From positions 1 to 64,000 of the forward strand of contig NZ_BBYR01000008.1 of NCBI RefSeq assembly GCF_001293525.1: a stretch of DNA of 64,000 nt. The letters are read 5' to 3'. The notes beneath the pieces were generated by a model. It ran no database searches. It was not told the DNA's origin and was given only the letters and a program-made list of their open reading frames with translations. The position numbers were made by a program, and so were the translations under genes. The DNA comes from Pseudideonella sakaiensis. GTDB taxonomy: Bacteria > Pseudomonadota > Gammaproteobacteria > Burkholderiales > Burkholderiaceae_C. This document shows, piece after piece, positions 18,927-27,130 of this stretch. Position 1 is the first letter of the stretch; each line of letters begins with the position of its first letter.

Positions 18927-20648
18927 TCAGGCCTTCTGCTTGACGTAGCGGCCGGGCGCGGGCTCGATCGGGCGGTATTGTCGGCTGCCGGGCGTCTTCG
19001 GGGCCGCCACGCGCTTGCCGGCGTGGCCGGCCAGCCAGTCCGACCAGTCGGTCCACCAGCTGCCCGGATGCTCCTGCGCGTCGGCCAGCCAGGCCTGGGC
19101 ATCGGCCGGCAGCGCATCGCCGCGGCCGATCCAGTGGCTGCGCTTCTTCTTGGCCGGGGGATTGATCACGCCGGCGATGTGGCCGGAGGCGCCGAGCACG
19201 AAGCGGCAGGGCCCGGACAGGACCTGGGTGTTGCGGTAGGCGCCGTCCCAGGGAACGATGTGGTCCTCGCGCGAGCCGTAGACATAGACCGGCGCGTCGA
19301 TCGCGCCGAGGTCGACCGGCACGCCGCAGGTCTGCACCGCGCCGGGCCGGGCGAGCTTGTTCTCGAGGTAGGTGTTGCGCAGGTACCAGCAGTACATCGG
19401 GCCCGGCAGGTTGGTGCTGTCGCTGTTCCAGTACAGCAGGTCGAAGGCCGGCGGCGTCTCGCCCTTGAGGTAGTTGCCGACCACGTAGTTCCAGACCAGG
19501 TCGTTCGGCCGCAGGAAGCTGAAGGTCGAGGCCAGTTCCTGGCCCTTCAGCAGGCCACCACCGCCGGGGCTGTCCGGGCCGATCGTCATCTCGCGCAGCT
19601 GCACCGAGGCCTCGTCGACGAACAGGTCCAGCACGCCGGTGCTCGCGAAGTCGAGGAAGGTCGTCAGCAGCGTGACGCTGGCGGCCGGCTGCTCGCCGCG
19701 CGCCGCCAGCACCGCCAGCGCGGTGGCGAGGATCGTGCCGCCCACGCAGAAGCCCAGCACGTTGAGCTGGCGGGCACGGGTGATCTCCTGCACGACGTGG
19801 ATGGCGCGGATCGCGCCGTCCTCGATGTACTGGTCCCAGGTGGCCTGGGCCATGCTTTCGTCGGGGTTGCGCCAGCTGACGACGAACAGGCGGTGGCCCT
19901 GGCCGACGGTGTAGCGGATCAGCGAGTTGTCCGGCTGCAGGTCGAGGATGTAGTACTTGTTGATGCACGGCGGCACGAACAGCATCGGCCGCTCGTGCAC
20001 CTGCGGCGTGCTCGGCCGGTACTCGATGAGCTGGAAGAAGTCGTTCTCGAAGACGACGCTGCCCTCGGTCGTCGCGACGTTGCGGCCGACCTCGAAGACG
20101 GTCTCGTCGGTCTGCGACAGGTGGCCCTGCGCCAGGTCGCTGACCAGGTGCTGCAGCCCGTGCGAGAGGCTCTCGCCGCGGGTCTCGAGCGCGAGCCGCA
20201 ACGCTTCCGGGTTCAGCGCCAGGAAGTTGCTCGGCGAGGCCGCGTCGACCCACTGCTGCACCGCGAAGCGGATGCGCTGGCGGGTCTTCTCGTCGCCCTG
20301 CACCTGGTCGGCGAGCTGCATCAGCGTGCGCGCGTTCAGCAGGTAGAGCTGGGCGATGAAGGCGGCCTGGGGGTTGCCGGTCCAGTCGGGGCCGGCGAAG
20401 CGGCGGTCACCGATCTCCGGCTTCGGCGCCGGCGTCGCGGCCGCCGAGGCGCCCGGCCAGCCGGCCAGCGCCTGGTTCCACAGCGCGGTGGCCTGCTGCA
20501 CGTAGTCGGCCTGGAGCTGGCCGATCGCCGGCAGCGGCAGGCTCAGGCCGGACATCGACTTCCAGAGTTCGCCGACCGTCGACCCGAAGGCCTGGTAGGT
20601 CTTGTCGGCCGGCGACACCTCGGCCGCCGGGGGGGTCTTGCGCTTCAT
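18927..20648 (-). CDS. phaC: Class I poly(3-hydroxybutyrate) synthase
   Basis: 573 residues. It polymerises (R)-3-hydroxyacyl-CoA into storage granules. The lipase-like box GFCVGG places the catalytic Cys at about residue 301. The Asp of the triad is in VYVYGSREDHIVPW and the His in GASGHIAGVINPP. The length and absence of a neighbouring phaE or phaR subunit fit the single-subunit class I enzyme. The start at 20648 (MKRKTPPAAE) has a strong AGGAGGAG ribosome binding site. It is first in phaC-phaA-phaB. The upstream 131 bases separate it from a divergent small membrane protein gene and should hold the promoter; no operator could be assigned. Confidence 0.96.
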   Translation of the reverse strand: MKRKTPPAAEVSPADKTYQAFGSTVGELWKSMSGLSLPLPAIGQLQADYVQQATALWNQALAGWPGASAAATPAPKPEIGDRRFAGPDWTGNPQAAFIAQLYLLNARTLMQLADQVQGDEKTRQRIRFAVQQWVDAASPSNFLALNPEALRLALETRGESLSHGLQHLVSDLAQGHLSQTDETVFEVGRNVATTEGSVVFENDFFQLIEYRPSTPQVHERPMLFVPPCINKYYILDLQPDNSLIRYTVGQGHRLFVVSWRNPDESMAQATWDQYIEDGAIRAIHVVQEITRARQLNVLGFCVGGTILATALAVLAARGEQPAASVTLLTTFLDFASTGVLDLFVDEASVQLREMTIGPDSPGGGGLLKGQELASTFSFLRPNDLVWNYVVGNYLKGETPPAFDLLYWNSDSTNLPGPMYCWYLRNTYLENKLARPGAVQTCGVPVDLGAIDAPVYVYGSREDHIVPWDGAYRNTQVLSGPCRFVLGASGHIAGVINPPAKKKRSHWIGRGDALPADAQAWLADAQEHPGSWWTDWSDWLAGHAGKRVAAPKTPGSRQYRPIEPAPGRYVKQKA

Positions 20649-20779
20649 CGTCTCCTCCTGCTCGGGTGGGCACCGCTCACCGCCCCCCGCCCGGCCGGGG
20701 ATTCCCCGCCTCGCCGATACTTCGCGCATCGGAATCAGCGGGGGCCCGGGACCGGCAACGTCGGGGGGCAGGATACGGC

Positions 20780-21040
20780 ATGTACCTGGTCGCGATCGCG
20801 TGGATCTACGTAGTGCTCATGATGGCGATCGCCGAGGCGACGTCCAGCGGCGGAACCCTGCTCGGCGCGCTCGTCACCTTCGCGTTGTACGGGCTGCTGC
20901 CGCTGGCCATCGTGATGTACCTCATGGGAACGCCGATGCGCGCCCGGGCGCGCAAGGCCGCGGAGGCCGCGGCGCGCGACGACATGGCCGCAATCAGCGC
21001 GCCGGATCCATCCAGACCAGCGCCGCCATCCGCCCCGTGA
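20780..21040 (+). CDS. Small two-helix membrane protein, unknown function
   Basis: 86 residues: MYLVAIAWIYVVLMMAIAEA forms a first hydrophobic segment and LLGALVTFALYGLLPLAIVMYLMG a second. A basic, alanine-rich tail (MRARARKAAEAAARDD) follows and probably lies in the cytoplasm. I do not recognise a named family. The ATG at 20780 follows GGCAGGA. The gene is divergent from phaC, and its last 47 bases overlap the end of pgeF on the opposite strand. Codon pattern and membrane topology support a real gene. Confidence 0.65.
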   Translation: MYLVAIAWIYVVLMMAIAEATSSGGTLLGALVTFALYGLLPLAIVMYLMGTPMRARARKAAEAAARDDMAAISAPDPSRPAPPSAP

Positions 21041-21806
21041 CGCCGTCGCGACGGTACGAGTAGAACGCGGCGGCGTCCTCGACGGTGCAGCGGGCGCTGT
21101 CGATCACCACGCCGACGCCGAGCGCCTGCAGGCGGTCGGCGGCGAGGCCCGGCAGGTCCGCCAGCCAGCGCCCGGGACGCTCGGCGCCCCGTGACCGGAA
21201 GCGTGCCGCCACCGCCGGCGACCCGTCCGCGCCGAAGGCGGCCAGCACATCCGGGCCGACCTCGAAGGCGCGCGGCCCGATCGCCGCGCCCAGCCAGGCC
21301 TGCAGTTCGCGGGGCGTGCAGCCGCAGGCGGCGCAGAGCGACGACACTGTCGCCTCCAGCACCCCCGCGGCCAGGCCGCGCCAGCCGGCATGGGCCGCGC
21401 CCACGCCGGCGCACGCAACCCCCGGCCGGGTGGCGAACAGCACCGGCAGGCAGTCGGCGGTGAGCACCGCACAGGCGATGCCCGGCCGCAGCGTGATCGC
21501 CGCATCCGCGCTGTGCACCGGGGCGCCGGGCGCCAGGTCGGCATCGTCGAGCCGGACCACCGCGGCGCCATGCACCTGCCGCAGCCAGACCGGTCGGGCC
21601 GGCAGCACGGCCGCCAGCCGCGCCCGGTGGGCGGCCACCCGCGCCGGATCGTCGCCGGAGCCCGGGCCCAGGTTGAAGCCGGCGAAGGGCGGCGTGCCGC
21701 CGGCACCGTCGCGGCTCGTCATCAGGCCGCCCACGCCGGGCGACTCCCAGGCCGGCCGCAGCCAGCCCGGCGGCAGGCCGTCGGCTGCCGACCGCTCCGC
21801 GCTCAC
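20994..21806 (-). CDS. pgeF: Peptidoglycan editing factor PgeF / multicopper polyphenol oxidase family (YfiH, DUF152)
   Basis: 270 residues. PgeF-family proteins have a zinc or copper site. They have been described as laccase-like oxidases, as purine nucleoside phosphorylases, and as removers of wrongly incorporated L-Ser muropeptide precursors. Signature segments are present: WLRQVHG, ADAA, LTADCLPVLF with the metal Cys, GAAHAGWRGL with the metal His, and IGPRAFEVG. The start is GTG, overlapping the stop of the upstream small Trp-rich protein gene (GTGA), so the two are translationally coupled. Its 3' end overlaps the convergent small membrane protein gene. Confidence 0.9.
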   Translation of the reverse strand: MSAERSAADGLPPGWLRPAWESPGVGGLMTSRDGAGGTPPFAGFNLGPGSGDDPARVAAHRARLAAVLPARPVWLRQVHGAAVVRLDDADLAPGAPVHSADAAITLRPGIACAVLTADCLPVLFATRPGVACAGVGAAHAGWRGLAAGVLEATVSSLCAACGCTPRELQAWLGAAIGPRAFEVGPDVLAAFGADGSPAVAARFRSRGAERPGRWLADLPGLAADRLQALGVGVVIDSARCTVEDAAAFYSYRRDGVTGRMAALVWMDPAR

Positions 21807-22048
21807 CGCCGGCGGTTCTTCGGGCCGGTGCCGAGCGCGTCCATGTCGCGCTGGCGGCGCAGTTCCCGCCGCTCATCGAGCTTGCGCATTTCGCGCCGCT
21901 TGTAATAACCGGTGGCATCGGCCCAGGCCCACCAGAGCATGGCGCCGCCGAAGGGCGACAGCACCCACCACCAGGCCCATTGCGCGACCGGCTCGACTTC
22001 CATCCACTTCAGCGTCAGCAGCAGCAGGCCGAGCAGAACGAGATACAT
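21803..22048 (-). CDS. Small Trp-rich membrane protein (TIGR04438-like)
   Basis: 81 residues with one or two hydrophobic segments (YLVLLGLLLLTLKWM and AWWWVLSPFGGAMLWWAW), remarkably rich in tryptophan, then a highly charged tail of KRRE/RR repeats. It matches my recollection of a betaproteobacterial small Trp-rich protein family of unknown function. Its TGA stop overlaps the GTG start of pgeF. It is divergent from the cytochrome c gene at 22182. Confidence 0.8.
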   Translation of the reverse strand: MYLVLLGLLLLTLKWMEVEPVAQWAWWWVLSPFGGAMLWWAWADATGYYKRREMRKLDERRELRRQRDMDALGTGPKNRRR

Positions 22049-22121
22049 CGTGACACTCCGTCGAGGCCGGGCCCCGGGCGCAGGCGGTCAACCGCCGCCG
22101 GTTACACTGCGTTCGATACGT

Positions 22122-22141
22122 CATGGGCAATATAGCCCATG
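22122..22141. promoter_or_regulatory. Inverted repeat in the leader of the small cytochrome c gene
   Basis: CATGGGC-AATATA-GCCCATG is a perfect 7-bp inverted repeat with an all-A/T centre, 40 bases upstream of the cytochrome c start. A TACACT -10 candidate lies at 22103-22108, so the repeat falls at or just after the transcription start. It could be a repressor site or a 5' RNA stem-loop. Confidence 0.4.
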
Positions 22142-22181
22142 CCTGCGCAGCCACTGCGCGACCCTGCACCGAAAGGACCCC

Positions 22182-22499
22182 ATGACCTCGACGCCCCTGC
22201 GCCTCGGCGCCCTCGCCGTGCTGGCCGCCGCAGCCGCGACCCCGGCCCTGGCGAGCCCCGAGCTGGCCCAGAAGAAGAACTGCATGGCCTGCCATGCGGT
22301 CGACAAGAAGCTCGTCGGCCCGTCCTACAAGGACGTCGCCGCGAAGTACGCCGGCGTGAAGAACGCCGAGGACACGCTGGCGGCCAAGGTCATCAAGGGC
22401 GGCGCCGGCGTCTGGGGTCCGGTGCCCATGCCCGCGAACACGCAGGTCAACGACGCCGAGGCGAAGCAGCTCGTGAAGTGGATCCTGACGATCAAGTGA
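22182..22499 (+). CDS. Small class I cytochrome c (c551/c552 type), periplasmic
   Basis: 105 residues: a Sec signal peptide (RLGALAVLAAAAATPALAS), then a roughly 85-residue monohaem domain with the haem motif CMACH near the start and the axial Met in GPVPMPAN. This is the compact c551/c552 fold that carries electrons to cytochrome oxidases or nitrite reductase. The start at 22182 has GAAAGGA at good spacing; the frame is open upstream without meaning. It is monocistronic and convergent with acs. Confidence 0.93.
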   Translation: MTSTPLRLGALAVLAAAAATPALASPELAQKKNCMACHAVDKKLVGPSYKDVAAKYAGVKNAEDTLAAKVIKGGAGVWGPVPMPANTQVNDAEAKQLVKWILTIK

Positions 22500-22504
22500 C
22501 GGTC

Positions 22505-22523
22505 GGCAGGCCGCCGGCCTGCC
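22505..22523. terminator. GC-rich hairpin after the cytochrome c gene
   Basis: GGCAGGCC-GCC-GGCCTGCC, an 8-bp perfect stem starting 5 bases after the stop codon. There is no T-run. Confidence 0.4.
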
Positions 22524-22593
22524 GGACGCACCATCCGGCGGTCTGACCGCCGCACTGACAGCCGCTCGGACCGCCCCCCGGCGGCCCCGCACC

Positions 22594-22616
22594 GAAGGCC
22601 CCCTCGCGGGGCCTTC
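22594..22616. terminator. Bidirectional terminator between cytochrome c and acs
   Basis: GAAGGCCCC / GGGGCCTTC, a 9-bp stem with a 5-base loop, followed by GTCGTTC. It lies 15 bases beyond the acs stop codon, so it can serve both convergent transcripts. Confidence 0.65.
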
Positions 22617-22630
22617 GTCGTTCAGGGCCA

Positions 22631-24595
22631 TCAGTAGGCCTGGCCGAGCTGCTCGAGGATCGCCGGGTTCTCCAGCGTGCTGGTGTCCTGGGTGACGGCC
22701 TCGCCCTTCGCGACCGAGCGCAGCAGGCGGCGCATGATCTTGCCGGAGCGCGTCTTCGGCAGGTTGTCGCCGAAGCGGATGTCCTTCGGCTTGGCGATCG
22801 GGCCGATCTCCTTGCCCACCCAGTCGCGCAGCTGCTTGGCGATCGCCTTGGCCTCGTCGCCGCTCGGGCGCGGCCGCTTCAGCACGACGAAGGCGCAGAT
22901 CGCCTCGCCGGTGGTGTCGTCCGGCCGGCCGACCACCGCCGCCTCAGCCACCAGCTCCGTGCAGCCGACCAGCGCGGACTCGATCTCCATCGTGCCCATG
23001 CGGTGGCCGGAGACGTTCAGCACGTCGTCGATGCGGCCGGTGATCGTGAAGTAGCCCGTCTTCTCGTCGCGGATCGCGCCGTCGCCTGCGAGGTAGTAGC
23101 GGCCCTGGAAGTCGGCCGGGTAGTAGCTCTTCTTGAAGCGCTCCGGATCGCCCCAGATCGTGCGGATCATGCTGGGCCACGGCTTCTTGACGACCAGGAT
23201 GCCGCCCTGCCCGTTCGGGACGTCCTTGCCGGTCTCGTCGACGATCGCGGCCTGGATGCCCGGGAAGGGCAGCGTGCAGGAGCCCGGCACCAGCGGCGTG
23301 GCGCCCGGCAGCGGCGTGATCATGTGGCCGCCCGTCTCGGTCTGCCAGAAGGTGTCGACGATCGGGCAGCGGCCGCCGCCGATGTGCTGGTGGTACCACT
23401 CCCAGGCCGCCGGGTTGATCGGCTCGCCGACCGAGCCGAGGATGCGCAGCGAGGACAGGTCGCTGTGGCGCGGGTGCACCGCGTCGTTGCTCTCGGCGGC
23501 CTTGATCAGCGAGCGGATCGCGGTCGGCGCGGTGTAGAAGACCGAGACCTTGTGCCGCTCGATCATCTTCCAGAAGCGCGCGGCATCCGGGTAGGTGGGC
23601 ACGCCCTCGAACACCACCTCGGTCGCGCCGAGCGCCAGCGGGCCGTAGGCGATGTAGGTGTGGCCGGTCACCCAGCCGATGTCGGCGGTGCACCAGAACA
23701 CGTCGTCCGGCTTCAGGTCGAAGGTCCACTTCGTCGTCAGCGCGGCATGCAGCAGGTAGCCGCCGCTCGCGTGCTGCACGCCCTTCGGCTTGCCGGTCGA
23801 GCCGGAGGTGTAGAGCAGGAACAGCGGGTGCTCGGCACCGACCCATTCCGGCTCGCAGGTGCTCGGCTGGCCCTCGGTCAGCTCGTGCAGCCAGCGGTCA
23901 CGGTCGGCATGCCAGGCGATCTGGCCGCCGGTGCGGCGATAGACCACGACCTGGCGCAGGCTGTCGCAGCCGCCCAGCGCGATCGCGTCGTCGACGATGG
24001 ACTTCAGCGGCAGCTGCTTGCCGCCGCGCAGCTGCTCGTCGGCGGTGATGACCAGCACGGCGCCGGCGTCCTCGATGCGGTCGCGCAGGCTCTGGGCCGA
24101 GAAGCCGCCGAAGACCACCGAATGCGTCGCGCCGATGCGGGCGCAGGCCTGCATCGCCACCACGCCCTCGACCGACATCGACATGTAGATGACGACGCGG
24201 TCGCCCTTCTTCACGCCCAGCGACTTCAGCGCGTTCGCCATGCGGCAGGTGCGCGCGAGCAGTTCCTCGTAGCTGACGGTGGTCACCTGGCCGTCGTCGG
24301 CCTCGAAGATGATCGCGGTCTTGGCACCCAGGCCGGCGGCGACCTGGCGGTCCAGGCAGTTGTAGGAGACGTTCAGCTCGCCGTCGGCGAACCAGCGGAA
24401 GAACGGTGCCTGGCTGCTGTCCAGCACCTGCGTGAACGGCGTCTTCCACTCGACGAACTCGCGCGCGAGGCGCGCCCAGTAGCCCTCGTAGTCGGCCTCC
24501 GCCTCGGCGCACAGGCGCTGGTAGGCCTCCATGCCCGACACGTGGGCCGACGCCGCGAGCGAGGCCGGCGGGAGGTAGGTGGCGAGTTCGGACAT
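22631..24595 (-). CDS. acs: Acetyl-CoA synthetase (AMP-forming)
   Basis: 654 residues, the normal Acs length. It activates acetate to acetyl-CoA through acetyl-AMP. The ANL-superfamily P-loop is [11 protein letters not shown]; the adenylation and hinge segment is [33 protein letters not shown]; and the acetylatable lysine is in TRSGKIMRR at the C-terminus, so activity is likely controlled by lysine acetylation. It has its own promoter region to the right and a terminator to the left. It supplies acetyl-CoA to the TCA cycle and to PHB synthesis encoded 2 kb away. Confidence 0.97.
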   Translation of the reverse strand: MSELATYLPPASLAASAHVSGMEAYQRLCAEAEADYEGYWARLAREFVEWKTPFTQVLDSSQAPFFRWFADGELNVSYNCLDRQVAAGLGAKTAIIFEADDGQVTTVSYEELLARTCRMANALKSLGVKKGDRVVIYMSMSVEGVVAMQACARIGATHSVVFGGFSAQSLRDRIEDAGAVLVITADEQLRGGKQLPLKSIVDDAIALGGCDSLRQVVVYRRTGGQIAWHADRDRWLHELTEGQPSTCEPEWVGAEHPLFLLYTSGSTGKPKGVQHASGGYLLHAALTTKWTFDLKPDDVFWCTADIGWVTGHTYIAYGPLALGATEVVFEGVPTYPDAARFWKMIERHKVSVFYTAPTAIRSLIKAAESNDAVHPRHSDLSSLRILGSVGEPINPAAWEWYHQHIGGGRCPIVDTFWQTETGGHMITPLPGATPLVPGSCTLPFPGIQAAIVDETGKDVPNGQGGILVVKKPWPSMIRTIWGDPERFKKSYYPADFQGRYYLAGDGAIRDEKTGYFTITGRIDDVLNVSGHRMGTMEIESALVGCTELVAEAAVVGRPDDTTGEAICAFVVLKRPRPSGDEAKAIAKQLRDWVGKEIGPIAKPKDIRFGDNLPKTRSGKIMRRLLRSVAKGEAVTQDTSTLENPAILEQLGQAY

Positions 24596-24833
24596 CGCGA
24601 GGTCTCCTGGTGGAATTTGGAATCGGGACGAAGCCTACCTTAGGCGCCTGCTCTTACGATCGCCTTACTGGGGCGCCCGGTCGCCTCGTGCTGGTGCATC
24701 CGGGCACCGCCGCGGCGGCCGCCGGACGGCCGATGCGGCCGCCGTTCCCGGATGGTCCGGCACCTACAATCCGCGCCAACCGTAGTTTCCCCAGTCCGGC
24801 CCGGCCCGCCGAGGGCCGGCACCCGCACGCGCC
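24596..24833. promoter_or_regulatory. Divergent control region between acs and the UPF0114 gene
   Basis: 238 bases without a gene. It contains the inverted repeat GCCTA-CCT-TAGGC at 24633-24645 and two direct CTTAC copies at 24653-24657 and 24664-24668, exactly 11 bp apart, all on the acs side. These are candidate operator sites for acetate-responsive control of acs; no regulator is encoded nearby. A GGAG ribosome binding site for acs is at about 24605. Confidence 0.35.
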
Positions 24834-25442
24834 ATGAAGTCCCTCCAAGATCCCCTGTCGGGCCGGATGCGCCCGCTGCCGCGCCTGATCTTCGCCAGCC
24901 GCTGGCTCCAGCTGCCGCTCTACCTGGGCCTGATCCTCGCCCAGGGCGTGTACGTCTTCCACTTCTGGGTGGAGCTGCTGCACCTGATCGAGGCGGCCTT
25001 CGGCAACCAGCATGCGCTGGAACTGCTCGTCAAGAGCATCGGCTACAAGGACGCGTTCGCCGGCGAGGCGCCCAAGCTGACCGAGACCGTGATCATGCTG
25101 GTGGTGCTCGGCCTGATCGACGTGGTGATGATCAGCAACCTGCTGATCATGGTGATCGTCGGCGGCTACGAGACCTTCGTGTCGCGCATGGACCTCGAGG
25201 GCCACCCCGACCAGCCGGAGTGGCTGAGCCACGTCAATGCCTCGGTGCTGAAGGTCAAGCTCGCGACCGCGATCATCGGCATCAGCTCGATCCACCTGCT
25301 GAAGACCTTCATCAATGCCGAGAACTACTCGGACAAGGTGCTGATCGCGCAGACCGTGATCCACATCGCCTTCCTGTTCTCCGCGATGGCCATCGCCTAC
25401 ACCGACAAGCTGATGTCGCAGTCGACGGCCGCCGCGCACTGA
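24834..25442 (+). CDS. UPF0114 (YqhA/TIGR00645) family inner-membrane protein
   Basis: 202 residues with three or four transmembrane segments: LPLYLGLILAQGVYVFHFW, VIMLVVLGLIDVVMISNLLIMVIVGGYE and VIHIAFLFSAMAIAYTD. The sequences SRWLQLPLYLGL and GGYETFVSRMD fit the family. Its function is unknown. It ends 37 bases before the fumarase ATG (7 bases before an alternative GTG), so the two are probably cotranscribed. Confidence 0.88.
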   Translation: MKSLQDPLSGRMRPLPRLIFASRWLQLPLYLGLILAQGVYVFHFWVELLHLIEAAFGNQHALELLVKSIGYKDAFAGEAPKLTETVIMLVVLGLIDVVMISNLLIMVIVGGYETFVSRMDLEGHPDQPEWLSHVNASVLKVKLATAIIGISSIHLLKTFINAENYSDKVLIAQTVIHIAFLFSAMAIAYTDKLMSQSTAAAH

Positions 25443-25479
25443 CGACGCCGTGAACGAACCCGCCGCCCTCCCCGCCGCC

Positions 25480-27006
25480 ATGACCACGACCCTCCGCCAC
25501 GCCGATTTCGTCGAGAGCATTGCCGCCGCGCTGCAGTACATCAGCTACTACCACCCGGCCGACTACATCGCGCACCTGGCGCGCGCCTACGAGCGCGAGG
25601 AAAGCCCGGCGGCGCGCGACGCGATCGCGCAGATCCTGACCAACTCGCGCATGTGCGCCGAGGGACGGCGCCCGATCTGCCAGGACACCGGCATCGTCAA
25701 CGTCTTCCTGAAGATCGGCATGGACGTGCGCTTCGCCGACTTTCCCGGCAGCGTCGAGGACGCGGTCAATGAAGGCGTACGCCGCGGCTACCTGAACCCG
25801 GACAACGTGCTGCGCGCCAGCGTGCTGGACGACCCGATCTTCGCCCGCCGCAACACCCGGGACAACACGCCGGCGGTGGTGAACGTCGAGCTCGTGCCGG
25901 GGAGCACCGTCGACGTCATCGTCGCGGCGAAGGGCGGCGGCAGCGAGAACAAGAGCAAGGTGGCGATGCTCAACCCGAGCGACGACCTGGTCGACTGGGT
26001 GCTGAAGACGGTGCCGTCGATGGGCGCGGGCTGGTGCCCGCCGGGCATGCTCGGCATCGGGGTCGGCGGCACCGCGGAGAAGGCGGCACTGCTCGCGAAG
26101 CAGTCGCTGATGGACGACATCGACATGCACGAGCTGCTGCAGCGCGGCCCGGCGAACCGGCTCGAGGAGCTGCGCATCGAGCTGTACGAGAAGGTGAACG
26201 CGCTGGGCATCGGCGCCCAGGGCCTGGGCGGCCTGACCACGGTGCTGGACGTGAAGATCCGCACCTACCCGACGCACGCGGCCAGCAAGCCGGTCGCGAT
26301 GATCCCGAACTGCGCGGCCACGCGCCACGCGCACTTCGTGCTCGACGGCTCGGGCCCGGCCTACCTCGAGCCGCCGAGCCTGGACCTGTGGCCGAACGTG
26401 CACTGGGCGCCCGACTACAACAAGAGCCGCCAGGTCGACCTCGACACGCTGACGCCGGCCGAGGTCGCGAGCTGGCAGCCGGGCCAGACCCTGCTGCTGT
26501 CGGGCAAGCTGCTGACCGGCCGCGACGCCGCGCACAAGCGCATCCAGGACATGCTCGCCAAGGGCGAGACGCTGCCGGTGTCCTTCACCAACCGCGTCAT
26601 CTACTACGTCGGCCCGGTCGATCCGGTGCGCGACGAGGTGGTCGGCCCGGCCGGCCCGACCACCGCGACCCGCATGGACAAGTTCACGCGCATGATGCTG
26701 GAGAAGACCGGCCTGATCGCGATGGTGGGCAAGAGCGAGCGCGGCCCGGTCGCGATCGAGGCGATCCGCGACAACCGCAGCGCCTACCTGATGGCCGTCG
26801 GCGGCGCCGCCTACCTGGTGTCGAAGGCCATCAAGGCCGCCCGTGTCGTCGCCTTCGCCGACCTCGGCATGGAGGCCATCTACGAGTTCGAGGTCAAGGA
26901 CATGCCGGTCACCGTGGCGGTCGATGCGACCGGCAGCTCGGTCCACACCACCGGCCCGCGCGAATGGCAGGCGCGGATCGGCAAGATCCCGGTGGCCGTC
27001 GCCTGA
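25480..27006 (+). CDS. Fumarate hydratase, class I (iron-sulfur, single chain)
   Basis: About 508 residues of a class I fumarase with the N- and C-domains fused, as in FumA/FumB. It interconverts fumarate and malate using an oxygen-sensitive [4Fe-4S] cluster. Likely cluster cysteines are in SRMCAEGRRPICQDTGI, WCPPGMLGIGVGGTAEKA and IPNCAATRHAHFVLDG. The C-terminal domain begins near PAEVASWQPGQTLLLSG, with VYYVGPVDPV-like sequence and GPAGPTTATRMDKF. The frame opens with GTG at 25450; the ATG at 25480 (MTTTLRHADFVES) fits homologues better. Neither has a good ribosome binding site. It is followed by a strong terminator. Confidence 0.92.
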   Translation: MTTTLRHADFVESIAAALQYISYYHPADYIAHLARAYEREESPAARDAIAQILTNSRMCAEGRRPICQDTGIVNVFLKIGMDVRFADFPGSVEDAVNEGVRRGYLNPDNVLRASVLDDPIFARRNTRDNTPAVVNVELVPGSTVDVIVAAKGGGSENKSKVAMLNPSDDLVDWVLKTVPSMGAGWCPPGMLGIGVGGTAEKAALLAKQSLMDDIDMHELLQRGPANRLEELRIELYEKVNALGIGAQGLGGLTTVLDVKIRTYPTHAASKPVAMIPNCAATRHAHFVLDGSGPAYLEPPSLDLWPNVHWAPDYNKSRQVDLDTLTPAEVASWQPGQTLLLSGKLLTGRDAAHKRIQDMLAKGETLPVSFTNRVIYYVGPVDPVRDEVVGPAGPTTATRMDKFTRMMLEKTGLIAMVGKSERGPVAIEAIRDNRSAYLMAVGGAAYLVSKAIKAARVVAFADLGMEAIYEFEVKDMPVTVAVDATGSSVHTTGPREWQARIGKIPVAVA

Positions 27007-27047
27007 CGCGCCGCCCGGGCCCGACGGCCCGGCGGCGCACGATGAAG

Positions 27048-27072
27048 AAAGGGCACCCGAGGGTGCCCTTTT
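27048..27072 (+). terminator. Intrinsic terminator after fumarase
   Basis: AAAGGGCACCC-GA-GGGTGCCCTTTT: a long perfect stem with a T-run on the plus strand and a matching A-run on the 5' side. It can therefore also act for the convergent binding-protein gene. It is one of the two best intrinsic terminators in the window. Confidence 0.9.
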
Positions 27073-27130
27073 GCTTGCTGCCGCGAGGCCCGCGGTGCCG
27101 CGCCCCGACGGGCCGGCACCGCGGCGGCCG

